From a virus: a stretch of 55,910 bases of DNA. Positions 8,261 through 16,358 of this stretch are shown piece after piece. The number at the start of each line of letters is the position of its first letter. Positions within the stretch are counted from its first letter, which is position 1. The position numbers and the translations under genes were made by a program. The notes under the pieces are model-generated. The model did not search any database. It was not told where the DNA came from and saw nothing but the letters and a program-made list of their open reading frames with translations. The DNA is taken from IMG/VR virus record IMGVR_UViG_3300049789_000029, positions 1-55,910 of that record. One strand, written 5' to 3'.

Positions 8261-9130
8261 TCAATGCTTTTCCGGAACCCAGTGCTTGAGCGATTCGAAA
8301 ATTGCGTCCTCAACTGGAGGCATGTTGAACCCGGTTGCGAGTAATTTCTCGACGCTCAACTTGCAATTACTCTTCGGAGTGCGGGCGACTGTGTTTTGAA
8401 ATTCTTCGTCGTTCCAGAACTGGAATTCCTTTCCCGGTTTCAGGACATGAGTGATCAGTTCGCACACACGACGAGAAGAAATCTGATCCTTGTTGGTGGC
8501 ATTGTAGATGCCGAACGGCGCTCTCACTCTCCAAAGGTGAAGGCACGCCTTCACGAAGTCCGAACGTCGGCTGAGTGAGTTGGTTGCCCGGACAACTTTC
8601 TCGTAGCGCATGAGCTTGGAAATGTAATTCCGGTGACAATCGAACTCATCGAACGGGAGACGAATCCGACAGATGTAGCTCATCGGATTCTTAGAGACGA
8701 TTTGCTCTGCCAGTTCTTTGCTGCCGACATACACCCCGCAATGGGTGTTGAACGAAAGCTGTGGAGTATCCTTCTCAGTCCACCCTTTTCCGCCGTTGTC
8801 TCCGAAATAAAGGCACCCCGTTGAGACGTGGAGTAGCTTGGTTCCTGTCTCCTCGCAAGCGTTGGACAGCACCGAAGGGAACACCAAATTGGTGCGTAGC
8901 GTGTCAGACTTCCTGTCCTCGCACGCATCAGCAAGACCTTTGTGGATGAACGCTGCGCAGTTGATCACCAACTCCGGTTTTAACGAACTCAGAATCCAGA
9001 AGAGATTCTTGAATTGGGTGTAATCAACGATGTCGCGAGATAGCTCCATCACTCCCAACCCTTGAGCTTTGAGTTCGCGGGAGAACGCTTGTGCGATGTA
9101 GCCCTTGGCTCCGAGTAAGATCATTCTCAT
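8261..9130 (-). CDS. NAD(P)-dependent sugar reductase/epimerase, RmlD-like SDR
   Basis: The 289-residue protein starts with the Rossmann motif GAKGYIAQ (residues 6-13), carries VINCAAF, then STGCLYFG and the active-site pair YVGSK (Tyr-x3-Lys) near residue 135. This matches extended short-chain dehydrogenases of the dTDP-4-dehydrorhamnose reductase or sugar epimerase type. It probably reduces or epimerises a nucleotide sugar after the C-methyltransferase encoded next to it. Thirty-two bases separate the two genes. Confidence 0.75.
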   Translation of the reverse strand: MRMILLGAKGYIAQAFSRELKAQGLGVMELSRDIVDYTQFKNLFWILSSLKPELVINCAAFIHKGLADACEDRKSDTLRTNLVFPSVLSNACEETGTKLLHVSTGCLYFGDNGGKGWTEKDTPQLSFNTHCGVYVGSKELAEQIVSKNPMSYICRIRLPFDEFDCHRNYISKLMRYEKVVRATNSLSRRSDFVKACLHLWRVRAPFGIYNATNKDQISSRRVCELITHVLKPGKEFQFWNDEEFQNTVARTPKSNCKLSVEKLLATGFNMPPVEDAIFESLKHWVPEKH

Positions 9131-9132
9131 GT

Positions 9133-9861
9133 TTATCCTCCGTCTGAGAGCTTTGACAGTCTCTCTCGTTCTTCATCGCTGGCGTGTTTGAAAATTTCAG
9201 TGTGCCGGTCAAGGACAAGGATGTTGCTCTGATCACCACGGCGGAAGATGTTGTCCGGCTTGCGCCAGTCCGGGAACGAATACTCTCCATCCCAAGTCAC
9301 GAGCATGGACGGCTTGCCTTCGTTCACATACTGTCGGGAGATGTTCCATTCCCGTGATTCGAACGTCCATGTCCCGCCTCTGTCCCGCACTTGCTGTGGA
9401 AAGTCACGGAGCACTTTCGGATCAATGCCGTAGAAGTTCGTCCGGAGATGCGGCATTCCCTCATTCGAACTCATAGTTGCGTACATCCCATCTCCGTGTT
9501 TCTCCCGCACTTCAACCAACCGCTTGAGCCAGCCTTCTTTCCAGAAGAATGAACGCGCTGAACTGAAGAGTGCAAAATCAGAATCCAGAAATTGTGCCGC
9601 CCATTGATGGACTCCGGTGCACCATCGGTCTCCTTTGTAAAACAGGAACGTGCAATCCAGTCCTTCGTAAAGCTTTGGTGTTGGCGGCAATCCATTTGTG
9701 AACACGATGACGAGTTCATGTTCCGCTCCTGCCGGGAACTTCTTGTAGGTTTCGATGAACCTCCAAGCGTTGTCCTCGTATGTGCCGGACTGAAGGTCTA
9801 AGGCCGTATCATATCCCTCGTTCGGAGTGACGACGTGAAGGTAAACAACGGAAGTTTTCAT
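9133..9861 (-). CDS. Glycosyltransferase-like protein
   Basis: A 242-residue soluble protein beginning with a beta strand (MKTSVVYLHVVTP) followed by helix-strand alternation typical of a GT-A fold: HELVIVFTNGLPP, LDCTFLFYKGDRWCTG, then LDSDFALFSSARSFF, where GT2 proteins carry their metal-site strand. I see no clear DxD (it reads DSDF). Context supports a glycan role, since it is flanked by a sugar reductase and near two clear glycosyltransferases. The start overlaps the 65-residue gene as ATGA. Confidence 0.5.
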   Translation of the reverse strand: MKTSVVYLHVVTPNEGYDTALDLQSGTYEDNAWRFIETYKKFPAGAEHELVIVFTNGLPPTPKLYEGLDCTFLFYKGDRWCTGVHQWAAQFLDSDFALFSSARSFFWKEGWLKRLVEVREKHGDGMYATMSSNEGMPHLRTNFYGIDPKVLRDFPQQVRDRGGTWTFESREWNISRQYVNEGKPSMLVTWDGEYSFPDWRKPDNIFRRGDQSNILVLDRHTEIFKHASDEERERLSKLSDGG

Positions 9862-10055
9862 CGGGGTTTGAATCGGCCCTGAATGACGAGCGCTTTTGCG
9901 AACACACCCCCACGTTTAATCACAACCAAGAAGTGTGTCCCGGCAAGCACTTTGGCCAGCGCTTCGACTGTTGATTGATCAGTGACATCAACGCCAAGCT
10001 TGCACGCTCGCTTGGTTAGCTTTGTTGCCACTGCGAGGCTGGGTTGCTTAATCAA
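9858..10055 (-). CDS. Small basic/hydrophobic protein with TTG start
   Basis: A 65-residue product is predicted from a TTG codon (10053-10055) with a GGAGG sequence 6 bases upstream, inside the end of the nuclease-like gene. The stop overlaps the next start as ATGA (9858-9861). The sequence (IKQPSLAVATKLTKRACK..., ending in a beta-hairpin-like VVIKRGGVFAKALVIQGRF) looks like a small globular domain. Function unknown. Confidence 0.5.
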   Translation of the reverse strand: MIKQPSLAVATKLTKRACKLGVDVTDQSTVEALAKVLAGTHFLVVIKRGGVFAKALVIQGRFKPR

Positions 10056-10410
10056 AGCGCACCTCCACGACACGACAGTCCCAGAGTTTGCGTTTGCCGC
10101 GCTCTCCGCGTTTGGCCCATCCGTGCACGACAATCCGATTTCCGGACGCGAGCCAGATTCCAGCTTCAGCGATTCCTTTGATTTTCGTGATGTGGTCTGC
10201 GACGTGTGCCCCGCTAGTTGTCTGGACGAGCGTGGCTCCGATTTGTCCAACCTTGGTTGCAAGGATGTCTCCGAACCCCCACACATCGCACCGGATGATC
10301 TTGCCCTTGTAACCAAGTGGCGTGGTGGGAATCCATTTTTCAACAATGTGAACAGTGAATCCCTGATCACGAAGAAACTTCAGACTTCTCTGAGTGGGAG
10401 TGATTGGCAT
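10048..10410 (-). CDS. Putative PD-(D/E)XK-like small nuclease/resolvase-type protein
   Basis: The 120-residue protein opens with a helix (RSLKFLRDQGFTVHIVEKW), then RCDVWGFGDILATK and IGATLVQTTSGAHVADHITK, and ends in a KLWDCRVVEVRF strand. The order 'helix - D-x-x-G-F-G-D - strand Q-T-T - helix' resembles small PD-(D/E)XK folds such as phage resolvases, with the acidic D-G-F-D region and a Q replacing the usual E-x-K. It could resolve packaging intermediates. This is a fold-level guess. Confidence 0.4.
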   Translation of the reverse strand: MPITPTQRSLKFLRDQGFTVHIVEKWIPTTPLGYKGKIIRCDVWGFGDILATKVGQIGATLVQTTSGAHVADHITKIKGIAEAGIWLASGNRIVVHGWAKRGERGKRKLWDCRVVEVRFD

Positions 10411-10419
10411 TGTGGTGGT

Positions 10420-10968
10420 TCATGGTTTTACGTAGCTCCAAAGGCGCGGTACGGGAATGTCGAATCGCGGCAGACTCGCAATCACGCCAAGCGCTACATC
10501 GTTGTGAGGGACATCGAAATCGTGTCCGAAGATGACACCTCCGGAACACAGCAACGGGAGAAAGCACCGAATGTCACGCTTTACGTCTTCTGTCGCGTGC
10601 CCGTCATCAACCCATACCCGTTGAATCCTTCCGCGCATGTGCTGAAGCATGTCAGCAGCCCGGGCTGAATCGCCTTTGATGAGTTCGCACCTTCCCTGTG
10701 CGATTTCTTTTCCGAGGTATCCTCGTGCGGTGTGTTCAATGCCCGGGACATCAAACGTATCAACACACCACAGGTGCAACGCGGGATTGGCGTCCAGCAT
10801 CACCTTGGCGCTTCGGCCAAGATAAGTTCCCAACTCAACGGCAACGGTGCACTGCGATGCCATCTCTGCGCAATACGCAAGACAGTGATCTTCTGTCCAC
10901 GTCCAGATGTGATCGGACTGCCGGATGACAGTCCGCCATTTTTCGGTGAGTTGTTCTGCGAGATACAT
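10420..10968 (-). CDS. Class I SAM-dependent methyltransferase (Methyltransf_24 type)
   Basis: The 182-residue protein contains motif I as VAVELGTYLGRSAKVML (residues 43-59), LWCVDTFD with the ribose-binding acidic residue, CELIKGDSARAADML, and RVWVDDGHATEDVKRDI followed by GGVIFGHDFD. This is the pattern of small class I methyltransferases common beside glycosyltransferase genes. The substrate may be a sugar or aglycone of the phage glycan. Confidence 0.75.
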   Translation of the reverse strand: MYLAEQLTEKWRTVIRQSDHIWTWTEDHCLAYCAEMASQCTVAVELGTYLGRSAKVMLDANPALHLWCVDTFDVPGIEHTARGYLGKEIAQGRCELIKGDSARAADMLQHMRGRIQRVWVDDGHATEDVKRDIRCFLPLLCSGGVIFGHDFDVPHNDVALGVIASLPRFDIPVPRLWSYVKP

Positions 10969-10971
10969 GCT

Positions 10972-11439
10972 TCAATCCAGTTGTTGAATTCGGAAGAAGT
11001 GATGGTCCGGAGACGGAATGCCGTTCGTTCGAAACGCGAAGTTCGTTGTCGCCAGAAATGTGTTGAGCGGAATCCACTCTCCGGAGTTCAGGTCGTTCGC
11101 ACGCTCCCACCTGTAGTGATGTCCATTCGTGAGATTGTTCGCCTTCGTCACGATGTAGAACGGCACTACGAAGTTCGTGTCCGGAGCGAGCAAGTTGTAT
11201 TGCTCCACGTTCAGCCAAATCTGGTTTGTGTCCAAAGGAGGAATGGTGTTCGTCATGCAGTTGGTGCACGGCGGACATGGGTCCGGATCACACGGAGTAG
11301 GCGGGCCTTCGGACTTCCGAATCGCTTGAAATACCGGAGCCGGTTTCTTCGTCACGCATCCCGCCACCAGAACGGCGATGATGGCCACGAATGCCATAAT
11401 CGAAATGATGATGACCCATGTTTGTGTTTTTGTTTTCAT
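10972..11439 (-). CDS. Exported lipoprotein-like protein with Verrucomicrobia-type C-terminal module
   Basis: The 155-residue protein has a basic N-terminus, a hydrophobic segment and a lipobox-like LVAGC near residue 28, so it is probably a membrane-attached lipoprotein. A Cys/Pro-rich stretch follows (PCDPDPCPPCTNC). The C-terminal half reads ERANDLNSGEW...HFFRIQQL, a version of the 'STNLxxW...FYR' module frequent in secreted Verrucomicrobia proteins and also present in the products at 16258 and 52544. It may act at the host envelope during lysis or exclusion. The gene is coupled to the GT2 gene (ATGA, 11436-11439). Confidence 0.55.
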   Translation of the reverse strand: MKTKTQTWVIIISIMAFVAIIAVLVAGCVTKKPAPVFQAIRKSEGPPTPCDPDPCPPCTNCMTNTIPPLDTNQIWLNVEQYNLLAPDTNFVVPFYIVTKANNLTNGHHYRWERANDLNSGEWIPLNTFLATTNFAFRTNGIPSPDHHFFRIQQLD

Positions 11440-12197
11440 ACGCTATAACCTCTCTCTCTGAGCCAATCGTGAATGATCGTCGGATGTGTTCCGTTGTATT
11501 CCAACAGCCGGTCTTGCCAGTCGTTCAGGCCCGGGCTTTCCATCCAGTTGCCTTGAAAGTTCTCAGCGTCCACGAGCCGTTGATCGTAAGAGTTGACCCA
11601 AATCTTGTGAACCACTCTGGCCTTTTTGAAATACGCATCGCGCTTTCGAAGGCACCCGTAGTGCATGATCTTCACTCCGCTGTTCTCTGCGATGCGTTCG
11701 ATAGGCCCGGAGTTCGGGTCCGGATAATCGCTGGGCATCCACATGTTTGCCGCGCCAACCCGTATCACGCGATGGCCAAGGCACTCACCGTGAGGAACGA
11801 GGTGTCTGGAATCCTTGAAAAAGTTGTAGCGCTCACACATGAGCGTTCGATGTTCACGAGCCGCCCGTAGAACTTCCTCGTAAGAATCCTCGTGAAGGAT
11901 TTCGTCGGCATCCAACTGAACGTGCCACTCCGTCTTCAGATGTTGGCGAGCGTAATTCAGATACTCCGGCCACCAGAGATTGGTGTGCACCGGATCAGTC
12001 CACGGAAAGTTGAGAGTGTTGATCTTCGGCTCTCGTGCGGCCCATTCGTCAATAGCGGCTCGTGTTCCATCGTCGGAGTCGCAATCGCAGATGACAACTT
12101 CGTCGCAGATGGGAAGCAGACTCTTCACCGCTTCAATCCAACAATAATCGAGTCTAAATCCGTTTCGAACACAGACGTTGCCGCCAAGTGTGCTCAT
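11436..12197 (-). CDS. Family 2 glycosyltransferase
   Basis: The start MSTLGGNVCVRNG at 12197 is chosen because its ATG overlaps the stop of the upstream homing endonuclease as ATGA. The 253-residue protein shows ICDEVVICDCDSDDGT (nucleotide-sugar binding, residues ~31-46) and HVQLDADEI (the DxD metal site, ~88-96), the hallmark of GT2 enzymes that copy sugars from nucleotide donors. The C-terminal His/Arg-rich part is typical of phage GT2s. It probably decorates a virion protein or a host surface glycan. Confidence 0.8.
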   Translation of the reverse strand: MSTLGGNVCVRNGFRLDYCWIEAVKSLLPICDEVVICDCDSDDGTRAAIDEWAAREPKINTLNFPWTDPVHTNLWWPEYLNYARQHLKTEWHVQLDADEILHEDSYEEVLRAAREHRTLMCERYNFFKDSRHLVPHGECLGHRVIRVGAANMWMPSDYPDPNSGPIERIAENSGVKIMHYGCLRKRDAYFKKARVVHKIWVNSYDQRLVDAENFQGNWMESPGLNDWQDRLLEYNGTHPTIIHDWLRERGYSV

Positions 12198-12637
12198 AGG
12201 AACGTTGTGAGTGCTCTTTTCACTGGCCATCCATATAGACCCAGACGATTCACAAGGGTAGTCTTTTTAATTCCCGTTCTGTCGGCCCATTGAGAGATCG
12301 TCAATGTGATGCCCTTAAACGTAATTCTGACATTATCTCTTCTGTTGTTTTCCTGTTCTTTCCATGTCGCCCATTTGCAGTTCGCAGGACAATATCCCCT
12401 CTCGTTGTTTACCCGCTCTATCGTCAATCCCTTTCTCCACGACGGAAACATATCCGTGGCAAAGTTCTTGAACTCTTGCCATCGCTTGCAAAGCCTTATT
12501 CCCCGGCCTCCATAATTTTTGAACATTGGATGTCGCTGGTTTGAACACCGCTTTCTGATACTCCTCCAGCAGTCGTATATCGGGTGTGATTTACCGTTTC
12601 TGCAAAACCCGTGCTTTGTGTTCTTGTGCGGTTTCAT
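12194..12637 (-). CDS. Free-standing homing-endonuclease-like protein (HNH/AP2-type)
   Basis: The 147-residue protein has the common phage layout HPIYDCWRSIRKRC, then YGGRGIRLCKRW-x-F, then LTIERVNNERGYCPANCKWAT and EQENNRRDN, a form widely found in selfish phage endonucleases. A C-terminal helix-turn-helix-like segment (ISQWADRTGIKKTTLVNRL) resembles NUMOD1 DNA-binding modules. It is inserted between two glycosyltransferase genes with ATGA overlaps on both sides, so it has become part of the operon. Confidence 0.7.
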   Translation of the reverse strand: MKPHKNTKHGFCRNGKSHPIYDCWRSIRKRCSNQRHPMFKNYGGRGIRLCKRWQEFKNFATDMFPSWRKGLTIERVNNERGYCPANCKWATWKEQENNRRDNVRITFKGITLTISQWADRTGIKKTTLVNRLGLYGWPVKRALTTFL

Positions 12638-14316
12638 TCGTAGTCAAATGACCCCGGGATTCTGTGCAGGTTATGGTCAAGATATTTGCCCCAAATAGCA
12701 TTGAATGTTGCGTTGGCCTGCCCCACCAACTCTTGAATGTTGCCTAGCTTTGCGGTGCTTTGATGTTCAAGATGGACTCCGGTAGCATGTGGAGTATATC
12801 GTATCCGCCATCCCGCTCTTCGCATCGCGAGACAGAACGCATCATCTTCCGCATAAATTTTAAAGCGCTCGTCAAAGCCATCTATTCCGTAAAATGCTTC
12901 TCTGCGAACAAGGACACTAGCGCCGTTGATATTTTCCATGTCCACGGCCTGTTTGATAGTCGGATCACGGTGCCGGTAATCGATGTGACCCCAGCCTCTT
13001 GCTCCCGGCTCTCTCATTTTTCCTGCATGGTAGATAGTCCCATCCGGATACCGAAGTAGATGTCCCACCATTCCGACTTCCGAATCCATTTCGAACTTCA
13101 TCCGTGACACGGCTTCCGGGTCCAAGAACACGTCATCGTTCAACAGCAGCAGAAACTTCCCGTTGGAGTGGCGAGCGCCGAAGTTCACGTTTCGACCGTA
13201 ACCGATTTGATTCACGAACTTCTGCACGTATTTGATCTTGGGATGTTGCAGCGCTCCCGGTGGAATGCGTGAGTAACCTTCCCCGGTGACAATCACTTCC
13301 TGCACTTGGGGGAGCACGCACTCCAAAGTCCGGTTGAGCGTGTTCACGTCCGGCTGATATATCGGAATGATGGCCGACACGTCGTCACCGAACCGATACC
13401 GCAACCGTGCGTTGGCCCAATTCGCTACAAGCTCCGGGTCAATCTGCTGGCAAGGCGGCATGTGCTCCGACTTGGGGCAGAGGTTCTGCTGGCAGTTCAA
13501 GCAGTCCAGCTTCGGGGCTACTGAAATGAAATCGTTCTGATCATTCAGGTGAAGGTCCGGGCTGGAGGACTGGGAGATTGTCACCATCGGAATTCCCAAG
13601 GCAGCAGCGACGTGCATCGGACCTGTGTCCACGCTGATCATCAAATCCGCCACGGAGATGTATTCGATCACGTTGTCAAAGTGGCGGCAGTTTAGATCAA
13701 CGAAGTTCTTGGGAGCGGGATGACGTCCAACCCAAAACTTTGTTCCCTTCGTTTTCTCTGCAACGATTTCCCAAATCCAATCCGGAACATTGCGCACGTT
13801 GTAAGAGTCGGAGCGCGGGCACACGAATACCCACGGCCTCTCATACTGTGAAAGCTTTTGGCGGACGGCGTGCTTCACATTCTGGTTCACCCGAATCTTG
13901 GGTTTGCAGTTGAGTGCATCACCGATGAGGATTCCACGAGCACGCAACTGGAGTTGGGCCTTCTCAAAGAACATCGTGTGAAAATGTTTCTGCGTTCTCT
14001 GAGGATCGTTCTCGTAAGCACCGTCAAGATCGATGTGGCAGAACCCACCCGGCTCCGTGACATCGAACAGGTTGGGATGCCGTTTCAACAGGCAATGACA
14101 ATGCGGGTGAGATTGCATCGTCACTTCGAAGTTCATTTGAATCAGCCTGTCCGCAACAACCGTGGCGCACAAAGCATCTCCAAGAGCAGCAGTGCGACGA
14201 AGGATGATCGGTGTGGCGTTGGCTCGCTCTTGGTCTCGCTTGGCGAGAAAGGCGGCGTTACCTCCGCCGCCCGGGTCTGGTTTCAGCATAAAGCAGGAAT
14301 CCTTGCTCACTTCCAC
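12634..14316 (-). CDS. Bifunctional glycosyltransferase: GT9-like plus GT2 fusion
   Basis: The 560-residue protein joins two enzymes. Residues ~35-315 are GT9/heptosyltransferase-like: RRTAALGDALCATVVADRL near the start and the diagnostic ISVDTGPMHVAAALGIP near residue 226. Residues ~320-560 are GT2: VSAIIPIYQPDVNTL, then FLLLLNDDVFLDPEAV (metal site near 390) and ERFKIYAEDDAFCLAMRRAG with the ED catalytic motif. GT9 enzymes build LPS cores, GT2s extend polysaccharides, so the fusion could add two consecutive sugars. The start may alternatively be the internal ATG at 14289 (MLKPDPGGGG). Confidence 0.8.
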   Translation of the reverse strand: MEVSKDSCFMLKPDPGGGGNAAFLAKRDQERANATPIILRRTAALGDALCATVVADRLIQMNFEVTMQSHPHCHCLLKRHPNLFDVTEPGGFCHIDLDGAYENDPQRTQKHFHTMFFEKAQLQLRARGILIGDALNCKPKIRVNQNVKHAVRQKLSQYERPWVFVCPRSDSYNVRNVPDWIWEIVAEKTKGTKFWVGRHPAPKNFVDLNCRHFDNVIEYISVADLMISVDTGPMHVAAALGIPMVTISQSSSPDLHLNDQNDFISVAPKLDCLNCQQNLCPKSEHMPPCQQIDPELVANWANARLRYRFGDDVSAIIPIYQPDVNTLNRTLECVLPQVQEVIVTGEGYSRIPPGALQHPKIKYVQKFVNQIGYGRNVNFGARHSNGKFLLLLNDDVFLDPEAVSRMKFEMDSEVGMVGHLLRYPDGTIYHAGKMREPGARGWGHIDYRHRDPTIKQAVDMENINGASVLVRREAFYGIDGFDERFKIYAEDDAFCLAMRRAGWRIRYTPHATGVHLEHQSTAKLGNIQELVGQANATFNAIWGKYLDHNLHRIPGSFDYE

Positions 14317-14984
14317 TCCTTCACTAACCAGCAGTAATCGGGAAGAGTAGCCCTGATTTCATCAGTTACTTTGGGCTGAATTTTCTCCATCGGCAAATGC
14401 ACCTTCAATCGTAATGGACACGAACAGAGTTCGCACACTCCAAGCTTTGCATCATGCGAAGTCTCAAGCTTCATGTCGTTCTTCAACTGAATCGTTTTCC
14501 GAATCGCTTCGCTGGCTTGCCGCGTGAAGAAAGACGACAGGTCTCCCTCCATGTTGAACCGACAGCCAGCGCAAACTCCAGCGCGTGCGTTGCTCTGTTC
14601 CGGGGGCACTGCCTCCGCACCGCTTGCAATCCATTCCACGAGGGTTTCACCGCCCGCCACAACACGTTGACTTTTTTGGAGCAACGTCTGTTGCGGGCGG
14701 ATTGAAAGTGGGGGGCTTGGGTCTCCTGATCCTGTGATGTATTTCGTCCACCCCATTTGCTCGCAAATCTTGGCGTTGTAGGCGTCCAACTCTTCGCGCA
14801 CGTTGTCAACGTCTGTCGGCCAGCCGTGCTTCTCTTTCAAAAACGGATTGGCATTGCGATGAGAGATAATCGCCTGCACTATCGATTCGAAGCTGCTATA
14901 TCTTGGTGGTCGCCACCCTGTCTCGGGTTGATAATACGAGAGGCCATTTGGTATTTGCCGATTTCTGTCAATGAGTCGTGCCAT
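14307..14984 (-). CDS. Zinc-binding phage protein of unknown function
   Basis: The 225-residue protein has two cysteine knuckles in its C-terminal half, VCAGCRF near residue 138 and VCELCSCPL near 185, plus a final CWLVKEW. The N-terminal half (MARLIDRNRQIPNGL...) is soluble and Pro-rich, with SFESIVQAIISHRNANPF. Such proteins accompany glycosyltransferase genes in other phages as far as I recall, but I cannot assign a role. It overlaps both neighbours by 10-17 bases. Confidence 0.55.
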   Translation of the reverse strand: MARLIDRNRQIPNGLSYYQPETGWRPPRYSSFESIVQAIISHRNANPFLKEKHGWPTDVDNVREELDAYNAKICEQMGWTKYITGSGDPSPPLSIRPQQTLLQKSQRVVAGGETLVEWIASGAEAVPPEQSNARAGVCAGCRFNMEGDLSSFFTRQASEAIRKTIQLKNDMKLETSHDAKLGVCELCSCPLRLKVHLPMEKIQPKVTDEIRATLPDYCWLVKEWK

Positions 14985-15507
14985 AAGCTGGAGTGTTGCA
15001 TCTTTCCCCCCTTCTCACCATGCATACGTAAGATACTGAGAGGCCAAACCGTCTTGCCAGTTCTGTTGCTGACAGTGGGGAGTGCTTAATCATTTTGATT
15101 TTGTTTCGGTTGAGAATCTTGGATGTTCTGGTACGCCCTTTTTGTGATGCATCTCGCATATTGTCCTTCTGCGTCCCCAGAAAAAGGTGAGCAGGATTCA
15201 CGCATTTAGGATTATCACATGTGTGGCAGAGAAATTCTTTGTTTGTGATCTTTCTTCCACATAGTTTCCAACAGAGGCGAGATACCTGAATGCATTTCCT
15301 CTTATTGGTAATCGCTGCATATCCATTTCTCAATGCTGCCATCCAGTTCCAGCAGCCCGTTTGCGAGTCTTTCTGAACTCGTCTAATAATCTCCTTCAAA
15401 GTCCACCGCTTCGGAAGGATTCTTCCACTCGCGTCCCTTTGTACTTCCCACCATTTAGAGCGGCCCATATTGATGCGGGTTATAAACTCATGTCTCTGTG
15501 GAGTCAA
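14968..15507 (-). CDS. HNH homing endonuclease (HNH_3 type)
   Basis: The 179-residue protein carries the HNH_3 core FLCHTCDNPKCVNPAHLF followed by GTQKDNMRDASQKGR, and upstream a GCWNW-type beta segment common in these enzymes. The C-terminus has a helix-turn-helix-like stretch (SATELARRFGLSVSYVCMVRRG) for DNA recognition. The second possible start, MGRSKWW (15468), would remove 13 residues. It is the first gene of the leftward late operon and abuts the divergent XRE gene, a typical insertion point for mobile endonucleases. Confidence 0.85.
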   Translation of the reverse strand: MTPQRHEFITRINMGRSKWWEVQRDASGRILPKRWTLKEIIRRVQKDSQTGCWNWMAALRNGYAAITNKRKCIQVSRLCWKLCGRKITNKEFLCHTCDNPKCVNPAHLFLGTQKDNMRDASQKGRTRTSKILNRNKIKMIKHSPLSATELARRFGLSVSYVCMVRRGERCNTPAYGTTH

Positions 15508-15553
15508 ACAAAATAGTTGACAGATGTTAGCTGGTTATGCGAATTGTCTGAAC

Positions 15554-15781
15554 ATGCCTGCTACTGACAAATGTCCAAAGTGCAAAGGAACCGGGCGAGT
15601 CCCCAATCAAAAAAGTGTGGGTGAGGAAATGCGCCAGCTTCGCGAGAAGCACGGCAAGTCACTGCGACAAATCGCCAAGATTCTTGGATTTTCCGCGCCT
15701 TACATTTCTGATTTAGAACACGGAAGGCGGGACTGGAATCCGGCAACAATGCTCAACTACACCAACGCCTGTAAACAATGA
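15554..15781 (+). CDS. XRE-family transcriptional regulator with an N-terminal zinc knuckle
   Basis: The 75-residue protein starts MPATDKCPKCKGTGRVP, a single CxxC knuckle, then an XRE helix-turn-helix: EEMRQLREKHGKSLRQIAKILGFSAPYISDLEHGRRDW, split by the recognition helix SAPYISDLE. Such proteins bind operators as dimers. The ATG at 15554 is preferred over one at 15524 since the extra residues look non-coding. Its stop overlaps the GroES start as ATGA. It faces the leftward late operon, so it is well placed to switch between the two directions. Confidence 0.8.
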   Translation: MPATDKCPKCKGTGRVPNQKSVGEEMRQLREKHGKSLRQIAKILGFSAPYISDLEHGRRDWNPATMLNYTNACKQ

Positions 15782-16062
15782 AACTCCTCTCTGATCGAAT
15801 GCTCGTTGAAATGATGGAACGTCCCAAGATGTCCGGCATGATCCATTTGCCAGACCAACACCACGACTTTGCGGACGGCAACTTCTGCCGAGTGCTGAAC
15901 GTTGGTCCGGAGTGCAAGGAGGTGAAGAAGGACGATCTGGTTTTCTTCCACTCCTACCACGAAGGCGGAGTCGCTCTGCCGGATGGCACGAAGATCATCC
16001 GCGAGAAAAACGTTTTGCTCGTCATCCCACAACAACCACCGAATCAAAATAAACAACTATGA
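15778..16062 (+). CDS. GroES-like co-chaperonin (Cpn10)
   Basis: The 94-residue protein matches Cpn10 length and layout: an initial DRMLVEM strand, a mobile-loop region (MERPKMSGMIHLPD), VLNVGPECKEVKKDDLVFF, and the final IIREKNVLLVI strand. GroES caps GroEL; phages such as T4 (gp31) supply their own cap to fold the major capsid protein. No GroEL gene is in the window, so it would work with host GroEL. The gene sits directly after the XRE regulator. Confidence 0.85.
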   Translation: MKLLSDRMLVEMMERPKMSGMIHLPDQHHDFADGNFCRVLNVGPECKEVKKDDLVFFHSYHEGGVALPDGTKIIREKNVLLVIPQQPPNQNKQL

Positions 16063-16358
16063 AAGTTCCAAAACTTCATTGGACCCTGTGGGCGTGGTTC
16101 GTCTTCTCACTGGGATTCGGAATCACAATCAAACTCGCCGCCGACGTGGACAAGAACACCGGATGGCGAATGTTCATCTGGGCTGTTGTCATCTCGTGCA
16201 CATTCGCGCTGGCTGCCTTTTTCCTATCCCTCCGCAACTACCTCAAACTCAAATCCTATGAAAACCAAATGGATCATCACACTGGTTATCGTTTCGGCAC
16301 TGGTAGGAGTGTCGCAAGTCAAACCCAGCAGCGCACAACCCGCAAGCCAAGACCCTAA
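16059..16358 (+). CDS. Small membrane protein with two transmembrane segments
   Basis: The 99-residue protein has two hydrophobic segments, WTLWAWFVFSLGFGITIKLA (8-27) and FIWAVVISCTFALAAFFL (39-56), with a short charged turn between. The tail after residue 67 overlaps the next gene by about 100 bases and looks unlike coding sequence, so the functional part may end near residue 70. A holin or envelope role is possible. The start overlaps the GroES stop as ATGA. Confidence 0.55.
   Translation: MKVPKLHWTLWAWFVFSLGFGITIKLAADVDKNTGWRMFIWAVVISCTFALAAFFLSLRNYLKLKSYENQMDHHTGYRFGTGRSVASQTQQRTTRKPRP

Noticed and set aside
15517-15540. TTGACA followed by TTATGC as a rightward promoter before the XRE gene
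   Set aside because: The spacing is only 12 bases and no better -10 box lies at 16-18 bases, so the match is not convincing.
16259-16358. Last third of the two-TM membrane protein as functional sequence
   Set aside because: It overlaps the signal peptide of the next gene and lacks protein-like character; kept in the coordinates only because no earlier stop exists.
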